From: Inhella sp046317675
Lineage (GTDB): Bacteria > Pseudomonadota > Gammaproteobacteria > Burkholderiales > Burkholderiaceae_C
Assembly: GCA_046317675.1 (NCBI GenBank)
Contig: JBKCVH010000092.1
Coordinates: 1 to 64,000, forward strand
DNA length: 64,000 nucleotides
Reading direction: 5' to 3'
Made by a program: the position numbers and the translations under genes
In this document: positions 34,442-42,701 of the stretch, piece after piece
How positions within the stretch are numbered: the first letter of the stretch is position 1
Layout of the letters: each line of letters opens with the position of its first letter
The notes under the pieces: generated by a model
The model's input: the letters and a program-made list of their open reading frames with translations, nothing else
Told to the model about the DNA's origin: nothing
The model's database searches: none

Positions 34442-35743
34442 TCAGACGCCCTCGGACTCTTCGGCCTGGGGATCAGTTTGCTCCAGCTCGTAGCTGGCGC
34501 CCAGCATGGCCAAGCGCGCAATCACGCCGTACATGTAGAAGCGATTCGGCGCACTCGCGCCCGGCTTTTCGCCTGGCCTTGGCAGGTGCCCTGGTTCAGC
34601 GAAGGCTAGAGGCACAAAGCTGGCGCCAGGGGCGTTGAGGTTCTCGTCGATGCCACGGTCGGCATGCACGCGGTAGAAGCCGCCCACCACGTAGCGGTCC
34701 ATCATGTAGACCACCGGCTCGGCAACGCCCTCGTTGATGCGCTCGTAGGTTGGCACGCCTTCTTGGATGATGACCTCGTTCACTTGCTGGCCATCTTTCA
34801 CCACGGCCATCTTGTTCTTGGTGCGGCGGTTGAGTTCGTCGAGTTCCTTCACATCGCGCACGGTCATGATGCCCATGCCGTAGGTGCCGTTGTCGGCCTT
34901 GACGATGACGAAGGGCTTCTCGTTGATGCCGTAGTCCTTGTACTTGCGGCGGATCTTGGTCAGGACGGCATCGGCGTGCGTCTTCACGCAATCGATGCCG
35001 GTGCCTTCGGCAAAGTTCACCGTGCCGCACTGCTCGTACATGGGGTTGATCAACCAGTGGTCCATGCCCAGCACCTTGGCGAACTTTTTGGCCACTTCTT
35101 CATAGGCGGCAAAGTGCTTGCTCTTGCGCCGCACGGACCAGCCAGCGTGCAGCGGCGGCAGCAGGTACTGCTGCTCCATGTTCTTCAAGATGTTGGGCGT
35201 GCCGCTCGACAGGTCGTTGTTCAGCAAGATCGTGCAAGGATCAAAGTCTTTGAGCATGACCCGACCGTTCTTGCGCACCAGGGGTTCCACCACCAGCGTA
35301 CCGCCGTCGGCGGTCTGCAGCGTGGTGGGCGCGGTGATGGTTTCGTCCAGCGTTCCCAGGCGAACGTTCAGACCGGCCTGCGTGAAGATGCGCATCAGCG
35401 TCTGCACGTTGGCCAGGTAGAAGGTGTTGCGGGTGTGCTTTTCGGGAATCAGCAGAAGGTTCTTGGCTTCGGGGCAGATCTTTTCGATCGAGGCCATGGC
35501 CGCCTGCACGGCCAGCGGCAGCATTTGCGGCGTGAGGTTGTTGAAGCCACCGGGGTAGAGATTGGTGTCCACCGGGGCCAGCTTGAAGCCGGCATTGCGC
35601 AAGTCCACCGAGGTGTAGAACGGTGGCGTGTGCTCCATCCACTCCAAGCGGAACCAACGCTCAATGACGGGCATCGACTCCAGGATGCGCGCCTCCAGCT
35701 CGTTGATGGGGCCGGTAAGGGCGGTAATCAGGTGCGGGACCAT
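34442..35743 (-). CDS. gshA: glutamate-cysteine ligase, proteobacterial type
   Basis: 433 residues, the length of the GshA group found in beta- and acidophilic gammaproteobacteria (TIGR02049 type), unrelated in sequence to the E. coli enzyme. Landmarks: APVDTNLYPGGFNNLTPQ, LLLIPEKHTRNTFYLANV, LNNDLSSGTPNIL, KADNGTYGMGIMTV and INEGVAEPVVYMMDRYVVGGFYR. It makes gamma-glutamylcysteine from Glu, Cys and ATP. The partner gshB is 11 kb away. It is divergent from the CheY-like gene across 92 bp. Confidence 0.92.
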   Translation of the reverse strand: MVPHLITALTGPINELEARILESMPVIERWFRLEWMEHTPPFYTSVDLRNAGFKLAPVDTNLYPGGFNNLTPQMLPLAVQAAMASIEKICPEAKNLLLIPEKHTRNTFYLANVQTLMRIFTQAGLNVRLGTLDETITAPTTLQTADGGTLVVEPLVRKNGRVMLKDFDPCTILLNNDLSSGTPNILKNMEQQYLLPPLHAGWSVRRKSKHFAAYEEVAKKFAKVLGMDHWLINPMYEQCGTVNFAEGTGIDCVKTHADAVLTKIRRKYKDYGINEKPFVIVKADNGTYGMGIMTVRDVKELDELNRRTKNKMAVVKDGQQVNEVIIQEGVPTYERINEGVAEPVVYMMDRYVVGGFYRVHADRGIDENLNAPGASFVPLAFAEPGHLPRPGEKPGASAPNRFYMYGVIARLAMLGASYELEQTDPQAEESEGV

Positions 35744-35835
35744 GCAGGAACTTCCGAGCTGTGAATAGGATCATTCTAGGAAGCGCCATAGCTGGGGGAG
35801 CTTTGCCCGTTCGCAAGGGCACTTATGCTTGCGCC

Positions 35836-36228
35836 ATGCCGCGCCGCATCCTCATCGTTGACGATCAAGCCGAGATTCGCCGCATGGTGCGTTACGCACT
35901 TCAAGACGGCGATTTCACGCTTTACGAGGCTGCCAATGGCGAGTTGGCGATGCGAATTGCTGCGGTGGCTCGGCCGGAGCTGGTGGTGTTGGACCAAATG
36001 ATGCCTGGCACCCTGGACGGCATCCAGGTTTGCCAGCAAATGAAAGCTGACCCGCGCTTTGCGGATGCCTTGATCCTCATGCTGACCGGCAATGCCGAGG
36101 CCACCGACCGGCAAGCGGCGCTGGCCGCTGGGGTGAACTACTTCTTGACCAAGCCCTTTGCCGCCGCCAAGCTGCGCGACATCGTGGAGATGATGCTGCA
36201 GTCCCACTCGCCGCCCGCGGTGCAGTGA
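35836..36228 (+). CDS. stand-alone CheY-like response regulator
   Basis: 130 residues, receiver domain only: ILIVDDQAEIRR with acidic pair at 9-10, phospho-acceptor D53 (VVLDQMMPG), and the Lys in FLTKPFA. ATG 35836 matches the domain start; 75 upstream bases in frame look non-coding. There is no effector domain, so it probably acts by protein-protein contact. No kinase is adjacent. Confidence 0.88.
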   Translation: MPRRILIVDDQAEIRRMVRYALQDGDFTLYEAANGELAMRIAAVARPELVVLDQMMPGTLDGIQVCQQMKADPRFADALILMLTGNAEATDRQAALAAGVNYFLTKPFAAAKLRDIVEMMLQSHSPPAVQ

Positions 36229-36238
36229 GCCGGAAATG

Positions 36239-36267
36239 AGTAAGGGCCACCCAAGGTGGCCCTTACT
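36239..36267. terminator. bidirectional hairpin between convergent genes
   Basis: A perfect 13-bp inverted repeat, AGTAAGGGCCACC (36239-36251) and GGTGGCCCTTACT (36255-36267), with loop CAA. It sits between the response regulator gene (+) and the end of amtB (-). The T-run is poor, but position and stability suggest a shared terminator. Confidence 0.75.
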
Positions 36268-36316
36268 GCTTCATCGGCCAGGGTCGGTCGCGAAGACCCG
36301 ACCCCAGCGTGGCTCT

Positions 36317-37843
36317 TTACTTCGAGTAGGCCGTCTCGCCGTGGCTGGCGATGTCCAGACCCTCGCGCTCTTCCTCTTCCGTGACGCGCAGGCCAATGGT
36401 CATGTCCACCAGCTTGAAGGCGATGACCGAGACCACACCGCTCCAGGCGATGGTGATCAGCACGCCCTTGGCTTGGATCCAGACTTGGCTGGCGATCGAG
36501 TAGGCCTCGGGCGTCACCATGGTGGCGGTCACCCAGTCACCCATCATGCTCGGGCCGCCCAGGTTCGGGCTGGCGAACACACCGGTGAGCAGTGCACCAA
36601 TGATGCCGCCCACGCCGTGAACACCGAACACGTCGAGTGAGTCGTCGGCCTTCAACAGCTTCTTCAGGCCCGTCACACCCCACAGGCAGGCGAAGCCAGC
36701 GATCAAGCCGATGGCCAGCGCGCCGCCCACACCCACGTTGCCTGCAGCCGGGGTGATGGCCACCAAGCCGGCCACTGCACCCGAGGCTGCACCCAGCATC
36801 GAGGCCTTGCCGCGCATCAGCGCTTCACCGGCAATCCAGGCCAGCACCGCAGCCGAGGTGGCCACGAAGGTGTTGATGAAGGCCAATGCAGCGAAGCCGT
36901 TGGCTTCCAGGGCCGAGCCGGCGTTGAAGCCGAACCAACCCACCCACAGCAGGGCAGCACCCGTCATCGTCAACGGCAGGCTGTGCGGGGTGATGGCGTC
37001 TTTGCCGTAACCCCCGCGCTTGCCCACCATGTAGGCACCCACCAAGCCCGCCACAGCGGCGTTGATGTGCACCACCGTGCCGCCAGCGAAGTCCAACGCG
37101 CCGTGTTGCCAGATCAGGCCAGCTTTGCTGGTCATCTCAGCGGCCACTGCAGCGGTGCTGTAGGCGTCAGGGCCCATCCAGTACCAGACCATGTGGGCGA
37201 TCGGCAAATAGCTGAACGTGAACCAAATGGCGCAGAAAGCCAGCACCGCGCTGAACTTGATGCGTTCAGCGAAAGCGCCCACGATCAGGCAGCAGGTGAT
37301 GCCGGCAAACGTGGCTTGGAAGGCAGCGAAGACGATCTCAGGGATGTAGACGCCCTTGCTGAACGTGGCCGCAGGCGCGAAGGTGCCCGCCACGTTGTCC
37401 CAGACGCCCTTGAGCATCAGGCGGTCGAATCCACCGATGAAGGCGTTGCCCTCGGTGAATGCCAGGCTGTAGCCGTAGATGACCCACAGCACGACGATCA
37501 TCGAGAAGGTGACCATCACTTGCATCAGCACGCTGAGCATGTTCTTGGCGCGCACCAAGCCGCCGTAGAACAGGGCCAGGCCAGGCACGGTCATCAAGAT
37601 GACGAGCAGCGTGGCCACCATCATCCAGGCGGTGTCGCCTTTATCGAACTTCGGGGGCGTGGGGGCAGCGGCTGGGGCGGCTTCTGCAGCAGGGGCGGCC
37701 ACGGCCGATGCGGCTTCTGCCGCAGGCGCCATGACAGCAGAGGCGGCATCGGCAACCGCAGCGGCCGAAGCCGCAGCGTCTTGCGCCCAGCTTGGGGCCA
37801 ATAGGCTCACCCCAAGCGCCAGGGCGGCGAGTAGTTTCTTCAT
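36317..37843 (-). CDS. amtB: ammonium transporter AmtB with Ala/Pro-rich N-terminal extension
   Basis: 508 residues. Signal peptide (MKKLLAALALGVSLLAPSWAQ), about 50 residues very rich in Ala and Pro, then the Amt core: DTAWMMVATLLVILMTVPGLALFYGGLVR, QATFAGITCCLIVGAFAERIKF, DFAGGTVVHINAAVAGLVGAYMVGKR and FGVHGVGGIIGALLTGVF (pore His). It moves ammonium/ammonia across the inner membrane and is blocked by GlnK. Third gene of the torF-glnK-amtB operon, 22 bp after glnK. The low-complexity periplasmic extension is unlike E. coli AmtB. Confidence 0.95.
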   Translation of the reverse strand: MKKLLAALALGVSLLAPSWAQDAAASAAAVADAASAVMAPAAEAASAVAAPAAEAAPAAAPTPPKFDKGDTAWMMVATLLVILMTVPGLALFYGGLVRAKNMLSVLMQVMVTFSMIVVLWVIYGYSLAFTEGNAFIGGFDRLMLKGVWDNVAGTFAPAATFSKGVYIPEIVFAAFQATFAGITCCLIVGAFAERIKFSAVLAFCAIWFTFSYLPIAHMVWYWMGPDAYSTAAVAAEMTSKAGLIWQHGALDFAGGTVVHINAAVAGLVGAYMVGKRGGYGKDAITPHSLPLTMTGAALLWVGWFGFNAGSALEANGFAALAFINTFVATSAAVLAWIAGEALMRGKASMLGAASGAVAGLVAITPAAGNVGVGGALAIGLIAGFACLWGVTGLKKLLKADDSLDVFGVHGVGGIIGALLTGVFASPNLGGPSMMGDWVTATMVTPEAYSIASQVWIQAKGVLITIAWSGVVSVIAFKLVDMTIGLRVTEEEEREGLDIASHGETAYSK

Positions 37844-37865
37844 GGAAGTTTCTCCGGGGGTGTTC

Positions 37866-38204
<339 letters not shown>

Positions 38205-38219
38205 GAGAGCGTCTCCTCG

Positions 38220-38936
38220 TTAGAACGTGTACTTGACCGACGCGACCACGCCGCGCTTGCCAAGGTCTTTGTTGCCCGGACCGAAGTAAGCGCCGGTCTT
38301 GGCGTCCACCACACCGAGGCTGAGCGTCAGCGCGTCGATGGCTTTGTTCACCGTCAGCGAAGCGTCGGTGTAGGAATAGGTCTTGTTGTTCTTCACGGTC
38401 TGGCGGCCAATGTGCGGCGTCAGCGACCAGCCGTCGCCCAGATCAAAGGTGGCCGTCAGGTCGTAATACATCGAGCCCTTGCTCTTGGCAAAGCCAAACA
38501 GGTTGGTGAAGCTGCGGCTGACCTTCAAGGTGGCCGGGCCGAAGGTCAGGGCGCCGTAGCCTTCCAACGTGTTGGCGCTGGGCTTGAGCTTGTTGCTGGG
38601 GTAGTAGTACTGAAGCGCACCGATGTCCAGCGTCAGGCCCTTGGCGATTTCGGTCTTGTAACCACCGTAGAAGTCGAGCTCGAGGCCAGCATCGCCGCCT
38701 GCGTCTTTGATCCACTTGATGGTGGAACCCCAAGCACCAGCGTAAAACCCGCTGGCATCCGACCAGTCAACACCGCCCTGCACCGCAGGCTTCAGCCGGG
38801 TTTGGGAAATGCCGCGGTAGCGGTAGTCGCTCGTCAGGCTGGCGTTGAAGGCGACATCAGCAAAAGCCGGTGCGGCGGGCAGGGCCAATGCAAAAGCAGC
38901 AGCAGCGAGGCAAGTGCGGGGGGCGAAACGTTGCAT
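38220..38936 (-). CDS. TorF family putative outer-membrane porin
   Basis: 238 residues. Signal peptide (MQRFAPRTCLAAAAFALALPAAPAFA), then a beta-rich body with VAFNASLTSDYRYRGISQTRLKPAVQGGVDW, the start typical of the gcw_chp/TorF group, and a C-terminal Phe (VKYTF) as in outer-membrane barrels. GGAG precedes ATG 38936. First gene of the torF-glnK-amtB operon, so it probably admits a nitrogen source under nitrogen limitation. The transported compound is not known. Confidence 0.9.
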   Translation of the reverse strand: MQRFAPRTCLAAAAFALALPAAPAFADVAFNASLTSDYRYRGISQTRLKPAVQGGVDWSDASGFYAGAWGSTIKWIKDAGGDAGLELDFYGGYKTEIAKGLTLDIGALQYYYPSNKLKPSANTLEGYGALTFGPATLKVSRSFTNLFGFAKSKGSMYYDLTATFDLGDGWSLTPHIGRQTVKNNKTYSYTDASLTVNKAIDALTLSLGVVDAKTGAYFGPGNKDLGKRGVVASVKYTF

Positions 38937-38984
38937 AGGGTTCTCCAGGACCAAGGGGGTGAGAGGGGCTTCCGGGCTAGTTAG

Positions 38985-39000
38985 CGCAGCTTTCGTGCCA
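38985..39000 (-). promoter_or_regulatory. sigma-54 promoter of torF-glnK-amtB
   Basis: Minus strand TGGCACGAAAGCTGCG matches the -24/-12 consensus TGGCAC-N5-TTGCA with correct spacing and only small -12 deviations. It lies about 50 bp upstream of the torF ATG, in front of an operon known to be nitrogen-controlled in related bacteria. Confidence 0.85.
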
Positions 39001-39051
39001 GCCCAGGCCCCGCTGGCAAGCCACTTGAGAAGCCCCTGCACCACCCTGTTT

Positions 39052-39118
39052 GCACCAAATCAGCGCGCCGTCGGCTCGAACGTGCGCGCTGCACCTTGTT
39101 GGCGCACCGATTTGGTGC
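39052..39118 (-). promoter_or_regulatory. cluster of NtrC-type binding dyads
   Basis: A perfect dyad GCACC-N5-GGTGC is at 39104-39118, identical in form to enteric glnA NtrC sites. An overlapping one-mismatch dyad is at 39091-39105 (GCACC-N5-GGCGC), and a weaker one at 39052-39066. They sit 50-130 bp upstream of the sigma-54 promoter, the right range for an enhancer. They also lie close to comM on the other strand. Confidence 0.78.
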
Positions 39119-39182
39119 GCCGCATCAGCCGCCCTGCGCGTGAGAATGGCGCAGCCTCGCAAGAACGGGGCAGGGAGAACCC

Positions 39183-40691
39183 ATGAGTTTGGCCACATTG
39201 CACAGCCGCGCCCTGGTGGGGCTGCAAGCGCTGCCTGTCACGGTCGAGGTGCACCTCGCACCCGGCTTGCCCAGCTTCACGCTGGTGGGCTTGGCCGATA
39301 CCGAAGTGAAAGAAGCCCGTGAGCGGGTGCGCGCCGCGCTCACCGCCAGCGGGCTGCGCTTCCCACACGATCGGCGCATCACCGTCAACTTGGCCCCGGC
39401 CGACCTGCCCAAAGAAGGGGCTCGGTTTGACTTGCCCATTGCGCTGGGGCTGCTGGCGGCCAGCGAACAGATCGATGGCACGGCACTGAGCCACTGGGAA
39501 TGGGCGGGCGAGTTGTCGCTCAGCGGCGAGTTGCAGAGCGTTCGGGGCGCGCTGGCCCATGCCTTGGCCTTGCGCGGCGGCTCGCGGGGCTTGGTGCTTC
39601 CGCCTGCCTCAGCGGCCGAAGCTGCGCTGGTGGAAGGGGTGCCGGTTCGTGCTGCGCGCCACTTGCTGGACTTGGTGGCCGCACTGCAACCCGGCGCCAG
39701 CTTTGACCTACCGAGACCCACCCCAGCGAGCCCCGAAGCCCTGCCGCCCGGGCCTGACTTGGCCGATGTACGCGGGCAACTGCTGCCCAAGCGCGCGCTG
39801 GAAGTTGCGGCGGTGGGTGGCCACAACCTGCTGCTTGTGGGGCCACCCGGCACCGGGAAGTCGATGCTGGCGCAGCGCTTGCTCGGCCTTTTGCCGCCCC
39901 CGAGCATTGAAGAGGCGCTGGAAGCCGCCGCCGTGCAGTCGGTTGGCAAGGGGCTCGACCCCAGCCGCTGGCGGCAGCGCGCCTTTCGGGCGCCCCACCA
40001 CAGCGCCAGCAGCGTGGCCTTGGTCGGCGGCGGCTCGCCACCGCGGCCAGGAGAGATTTCACTGGCGCACCCAGGGGTGCTGTTTCTGGACGAACTGCCG
40101 GAGTTCCCGCGCGCCGCACTCGAAGCCCTGCGCGAGCCCCTGGAAACCGGCCGGGTGCACATTGCGCGCGCCGCACGCTCTGCCGAGTTTCCGGCGCGCT
40201 TTCAACTCATCGCGGCCATGAACCCCTGCCCCTGTGGCCACCTGGGCAATCCTCTTCGTGCTTGCCGCTGCAGCCCCGAGCAGGTGTCTCGCTACCGGGC
40301 GCGGCTGTCGGGGCCCTTGCTGGATCGCATCGATTGCTGCGTTGAAGTGCCCCTGATTCCGCCCGAAGAGCTGGGCGCCGCGCCGACGGGCGAGACCAGT
40401 GCGGTAGTGGCGGCCCGCGTGGCCGAAGGTCGCGCGCGGGCCCTGGCGCGCCAGGGCGTGCCGAATGCGCATCTCAGCCCAGCGCAGCTCGATGCGCTGC
40501 AGCCGCCCGAGCCGGCCGCAAAGGCCTTGCTACTCCGGGCCAGCCAACAGCTGGCGTGGTCAGCGCGCGCCTACCACCGCGTGCTGCGGCTGGCGCGCAG
40601 CGTGGCCGACTTGGCACAGAACGATGTCATGGATGTGAGCGCCGTGGCCGAAGCGATTCAGTTACGAAGAGGCCTCGACAACCGCGCTTGA
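39183..40691 (+). CDS. comM: ComM-like Mg-chelatase family AAA+ ATPase (YifB)
   Basis: 502 residues. N-terminal Lon-like/S5 domain (LPSFTLVGLADTEVKEARERVRAAL; VNLAPADLPKEGARFDLPIALGLLA), Walker A GPPGTGKSMLAQ, Walker B GVLFLDELPEF, a Cys cluster (CPCGHLGNPLRACRC) and LLDRIDCCVEVP. ComM is a hexameric helicase promoting branch migration during natural transformation. No other competence genes are in the window. It is divergent from torF, whose upstream NtrC-type sites end 64 bp before this ATG. Confidence 0.92.
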   Translation: MSLATLHSRALVGLQALPVTVEVHLAPGLPSFTLVGLADTEVKEARERVRAALTASGLRFPHDRRITVNLAPADLPKEGARFDLPIALGLLAASEQIDGTALSHWEWAGELSLSGELQSVRGALAHALALRGGSRGLVLPPASAAEAALVEGVPVRAARHLLDLVAALQPGASFDLPRPTPASPEALPPGPDLADVRGQLLPKRALEVAAVGGHNLLLVGPPGTGKSMLAQRLLGLLPPPSIEEALEAAAVQSVGKGLDPSRWRQRAFRAPHHSASSVALVGGGSPPRPGEISLAHPGVLFLDELPEFPRAALEALREPLETGRVHIARAARSAEFPARFQLIAAMNPCPCGHLGNPLRACRCSPEQVSRYRARLSGPLLDRIDCCVEVPLIPPEELGAAPTGETSAVVAARVAEGRARALARQGVPNAHLSPAQLDALQPPEPAAKALLLRASQQLAWSARAYHRVLRLARSVADLAQNDVMDVSAVAEAIQLRRGLDNRA

Positions 40692-40740
40692 ACTGGGGCG
40701 CCCCCGCCCACAATGCGCCTCCCTTCAACTGGAGTGCAAC

Positions 40741-41142
40741 ATGGGTTTACTGGATTCGATCATGGGTGCGGTGGCCGGCGGCGGCGGCCAGAGCGGTGGC
40801 GGTGTCGAGCTCATTGGCGCGCTGCTGCAGCAAATGGGTGGCAGCCAAGGCTTGGCGGGGCTGGTGGACCAGTTCCAGCAAGGTGGTTTGGGTGAGTTGG
40901 TGCAAAGCTGGGTTGGCACCGGGCAGAACCTGCCCATTTCGGCTGAGCAAATCTCCCAAGTGCTGGGCGGCGGCAACCTCGCTCAATTGGCACAGCAGTT
41001 CGGGCTGCAGCCAGATGCCATGGCCTCCCAGCTTTCAGAGCAATTGCCGGGCTTGGTGGACAAGCTGACGCCCAATGGTCAGCTCCCAACGGGTGGCATG
41101 GAAGACATCCTGGGCTCGCTGAGCGGCCTGCTCAGGGGCTGA
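40741..41142 (+). CDS. YidB-like (DUF937) protein
   Basis: 133 residues: N-terminal MGLLDSIMGAVAGGGG, Gly/Gln-rich body, LAGLVDQFQQGGLGELVQSWVGTGQNLPISAEQISQVLG, and C-terminal Gly/Leu-rich end. This matches the YidB family, whose function is unknown. It is 49 bp downstream of comM in the same direction, with an own ribosome site weakly visible. Confidence 0.85.
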   Translation: MGLLDSIMGAVAGGGGQSGGGVELIGALLQQMGGSQGLAGLVDQFQQGGLGELVQSWVGTGQNLPISAEQISQVLGGGNLAQLAQQFGLQPDAMASQLSEQLPGLVDKLTPNGQLPTGGMEDILGSLSGLLRG

Positions 41143-41153
41143 TCCGAGCCTGA

Positions 41154-41948
41154 TTACCGGTTGATCAATTCGCCCGAGCCGCTGACTTTGCTCTGCAGCT
41201 TCGGGCGGCCCGAGTAGGTCAAGTCACCGCTGCCGCTCAGGGTGGCGTCCAGTTCCTGGCTCACGCCCAAACGCAGGTCGCCACTGCCGCTGAGCCTGGC
41301 TCGGGCCTTGGCACCGGAGAGGCTGGCGGCGCTTGCATCGCCGCTGCCGCTCAAGTCCCAATCTTGAAGCTCGGCCCGGCCAGCCACTTGCAGGTCGCCG
41401 CTGCCCGACAGGCGCGCCACCAACTCGCGCACTTCCAGCAAGCCAATGCGCACATCGCCAGAGCTGCTCAGGTCAAGTTGGAAGCGATCGCCCTTGAGCT
41501 GTTCGAGCTGCGCATCCCCCGAGCCGCGCAGTTGCAAGGCCTGCAACTGCTTGAAGTCCACCCGCACCCGACCCGGCCGGCGGGTGCTGAAACTGCTGCC
41601 CGGCTTGATGCCAATGACCAAGGTGTCGCCCTCCACCACCGTGGTGACCATGGGCTCGATGTTGTCGTCGGCACTCACGCGCACCGCTTCGGCTCCGCTG
41701 CTGGGCACCAACTTGGCATCAACCGGGCCATCCAAGCGCACCCGGCTGAAGCTGGCCACGTTGCGCGCCTTCTCCACCACGTTGCCGGAGCCCTTGATGC
41801 GCTGCGCGCCCGAGCCGTAAACCGTGTTGCTGCTCAGATTGAAGGCCACGTTGTGGGCCTCCTTCTTGATTCGGAGTACCCATTCATTCTCTTCGGCGTG
41901 CACGCCGGCACAGGCCAAGAGGACGAGCAAAGCAACTAAACGGCGCAT
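41154..41948 (-). CDS. exported GIN-domain (DUF2807-like) protein with GSGD repeats
   Basis: 264 residues. Signal peptide MRRLVALLVLLACAGVHA; ATG 41948. A beta-helix-like body follows with at least seven copies of a SGSGD/RGSGD-type turn (LRGSGDAQL, LSSSGDVRI, LSGSGDLQV, LSGSGDAS, LSGSGDLRL, LSGSGDLTY, VSGSGELI). That repeat is the hallmark of head-GIN auto-transporter adhesin-like domains. Probably periplasmic or surface located; the role is unknown. Confidence 0.85.
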   Translation of the reverse strand: MRRLVALLVLLACAGVHAEENEWVLRIKKEAHNVAFNLSSNTVYGSGAQRIKGSGNVVEKARNVASFSRVRLDGPVDAKLVPSSGAEAVRVSADDNIEPMVTTVVEGDTLVIGIKPGSSFSTRRPGRVRVDFKQLQALQLRGSGDAQLEQLKGDRFQLDLSSSGDVRIGLLEVRELVARLSGSGDLQVAGRAELQDWDLSGSGDASAASLSGAKARARLSGSGDLRLGVSQELDATLSGSGDLTYSGRPKLQSKVSGSGELINR

Positions 41949-42151
41949 GGCAAAGGCTCCATGGGGTGAATGGCGCGCAGTTTCAAAGGCCGCGGCGCTC
42001 CAGCAGCAGCAGATGCGACGCACTGCAAAGACCGACGCCTAGACTGCAGCCTCAACGGACGGAGCGGAGTGCCCCATGAAGTGGCAAGGCCAGCTGCATC
42101 GAGAACGGCGACACCTTTGGGCCCCGGGCGCTGTAAGTTGCTTTGGAGCGC

Positions 42152-42637
42152 CTAGGGAGCAACCCAGTCGCCCGACTTGCCGCCGCGCTTCTCCAGCACC
42201 CGAACGCCGTCGATGACCATCAACTTGTCGGCGGCTTTGCACATGTCGTAGATGGTCAAGAGGCCGACTTGCACGGCACACAGGGCCTCCATCTCGACGC
42301 CCGTTCGGCCCTCGGTGGCCACTTCGGCCTCGCAGCGCACGCCATCGGCTTCCAGCTCAAAGGCCACCGCAACGCGTGTTAGCGGCAGGGGGTGGCACAG
42401 CGGCACCAAGTCAGCGCAGCGCTTGGCGCCCTGAATGGCGGCCACGCGCGCCACGCCAAGCACATCGCCTTTGGCCGCACTGCCCGATTGCACCAGTGCC
42501 AGCGTGGCCGGGTTCATGCGAATGCGACCCTCGGCCCGTGCAACCCGAATCGTGGCGGGCTTGCCGCCCACATCCACCATGTGCGCCTGCCCGGCTGCGT
42601 CGAAATGGGTCAGGGGAGCGGAGGCGGGCAATGTCAT
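42152..42637 (-). CDS. moaC: cyclic pyranopterin monophosphate synthase MoaC
   Basis: 161 residues, standard length. Landmarks: THFDAAGQAHMVDVGGK, KGDVLGVARVAAIQGAKRCADLVPLCHPLPLT and EMEALCAVQVGLLTIYDMCKA with the conserved Lys/Asp/His set. It converts the MoaA product to cyclic pyranopterin in molybdenum cofactor synthesis, which supplies enzymes such as the hydroxylase at 10.9-14.6 kb. No other moa genes adjoin it. Divergent from the M48 protease gene. Confidence 0.95.
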   Translation of the reverse strand: MTLPASAPLTHFDAAGQAHMVDVGGKPATIRVARAEGRIRMNPATLALVQSGSAAKGDVLGVARVAAIQGAKRCADLVPLCHPLPLTRVAVAFELEADGVRCEAEVATEGRTGVEMEALCAVQVGLLTIYDMCKAADKLMVIDGVRVLEKRGGKSGDWVAP

Positions 42638-42701
42638 GTCGAGCAATACGCGAGATACAAGAGCGCGGCATGATAGGACCCGGTGTTCCCTGGTAGACCG
42701 C

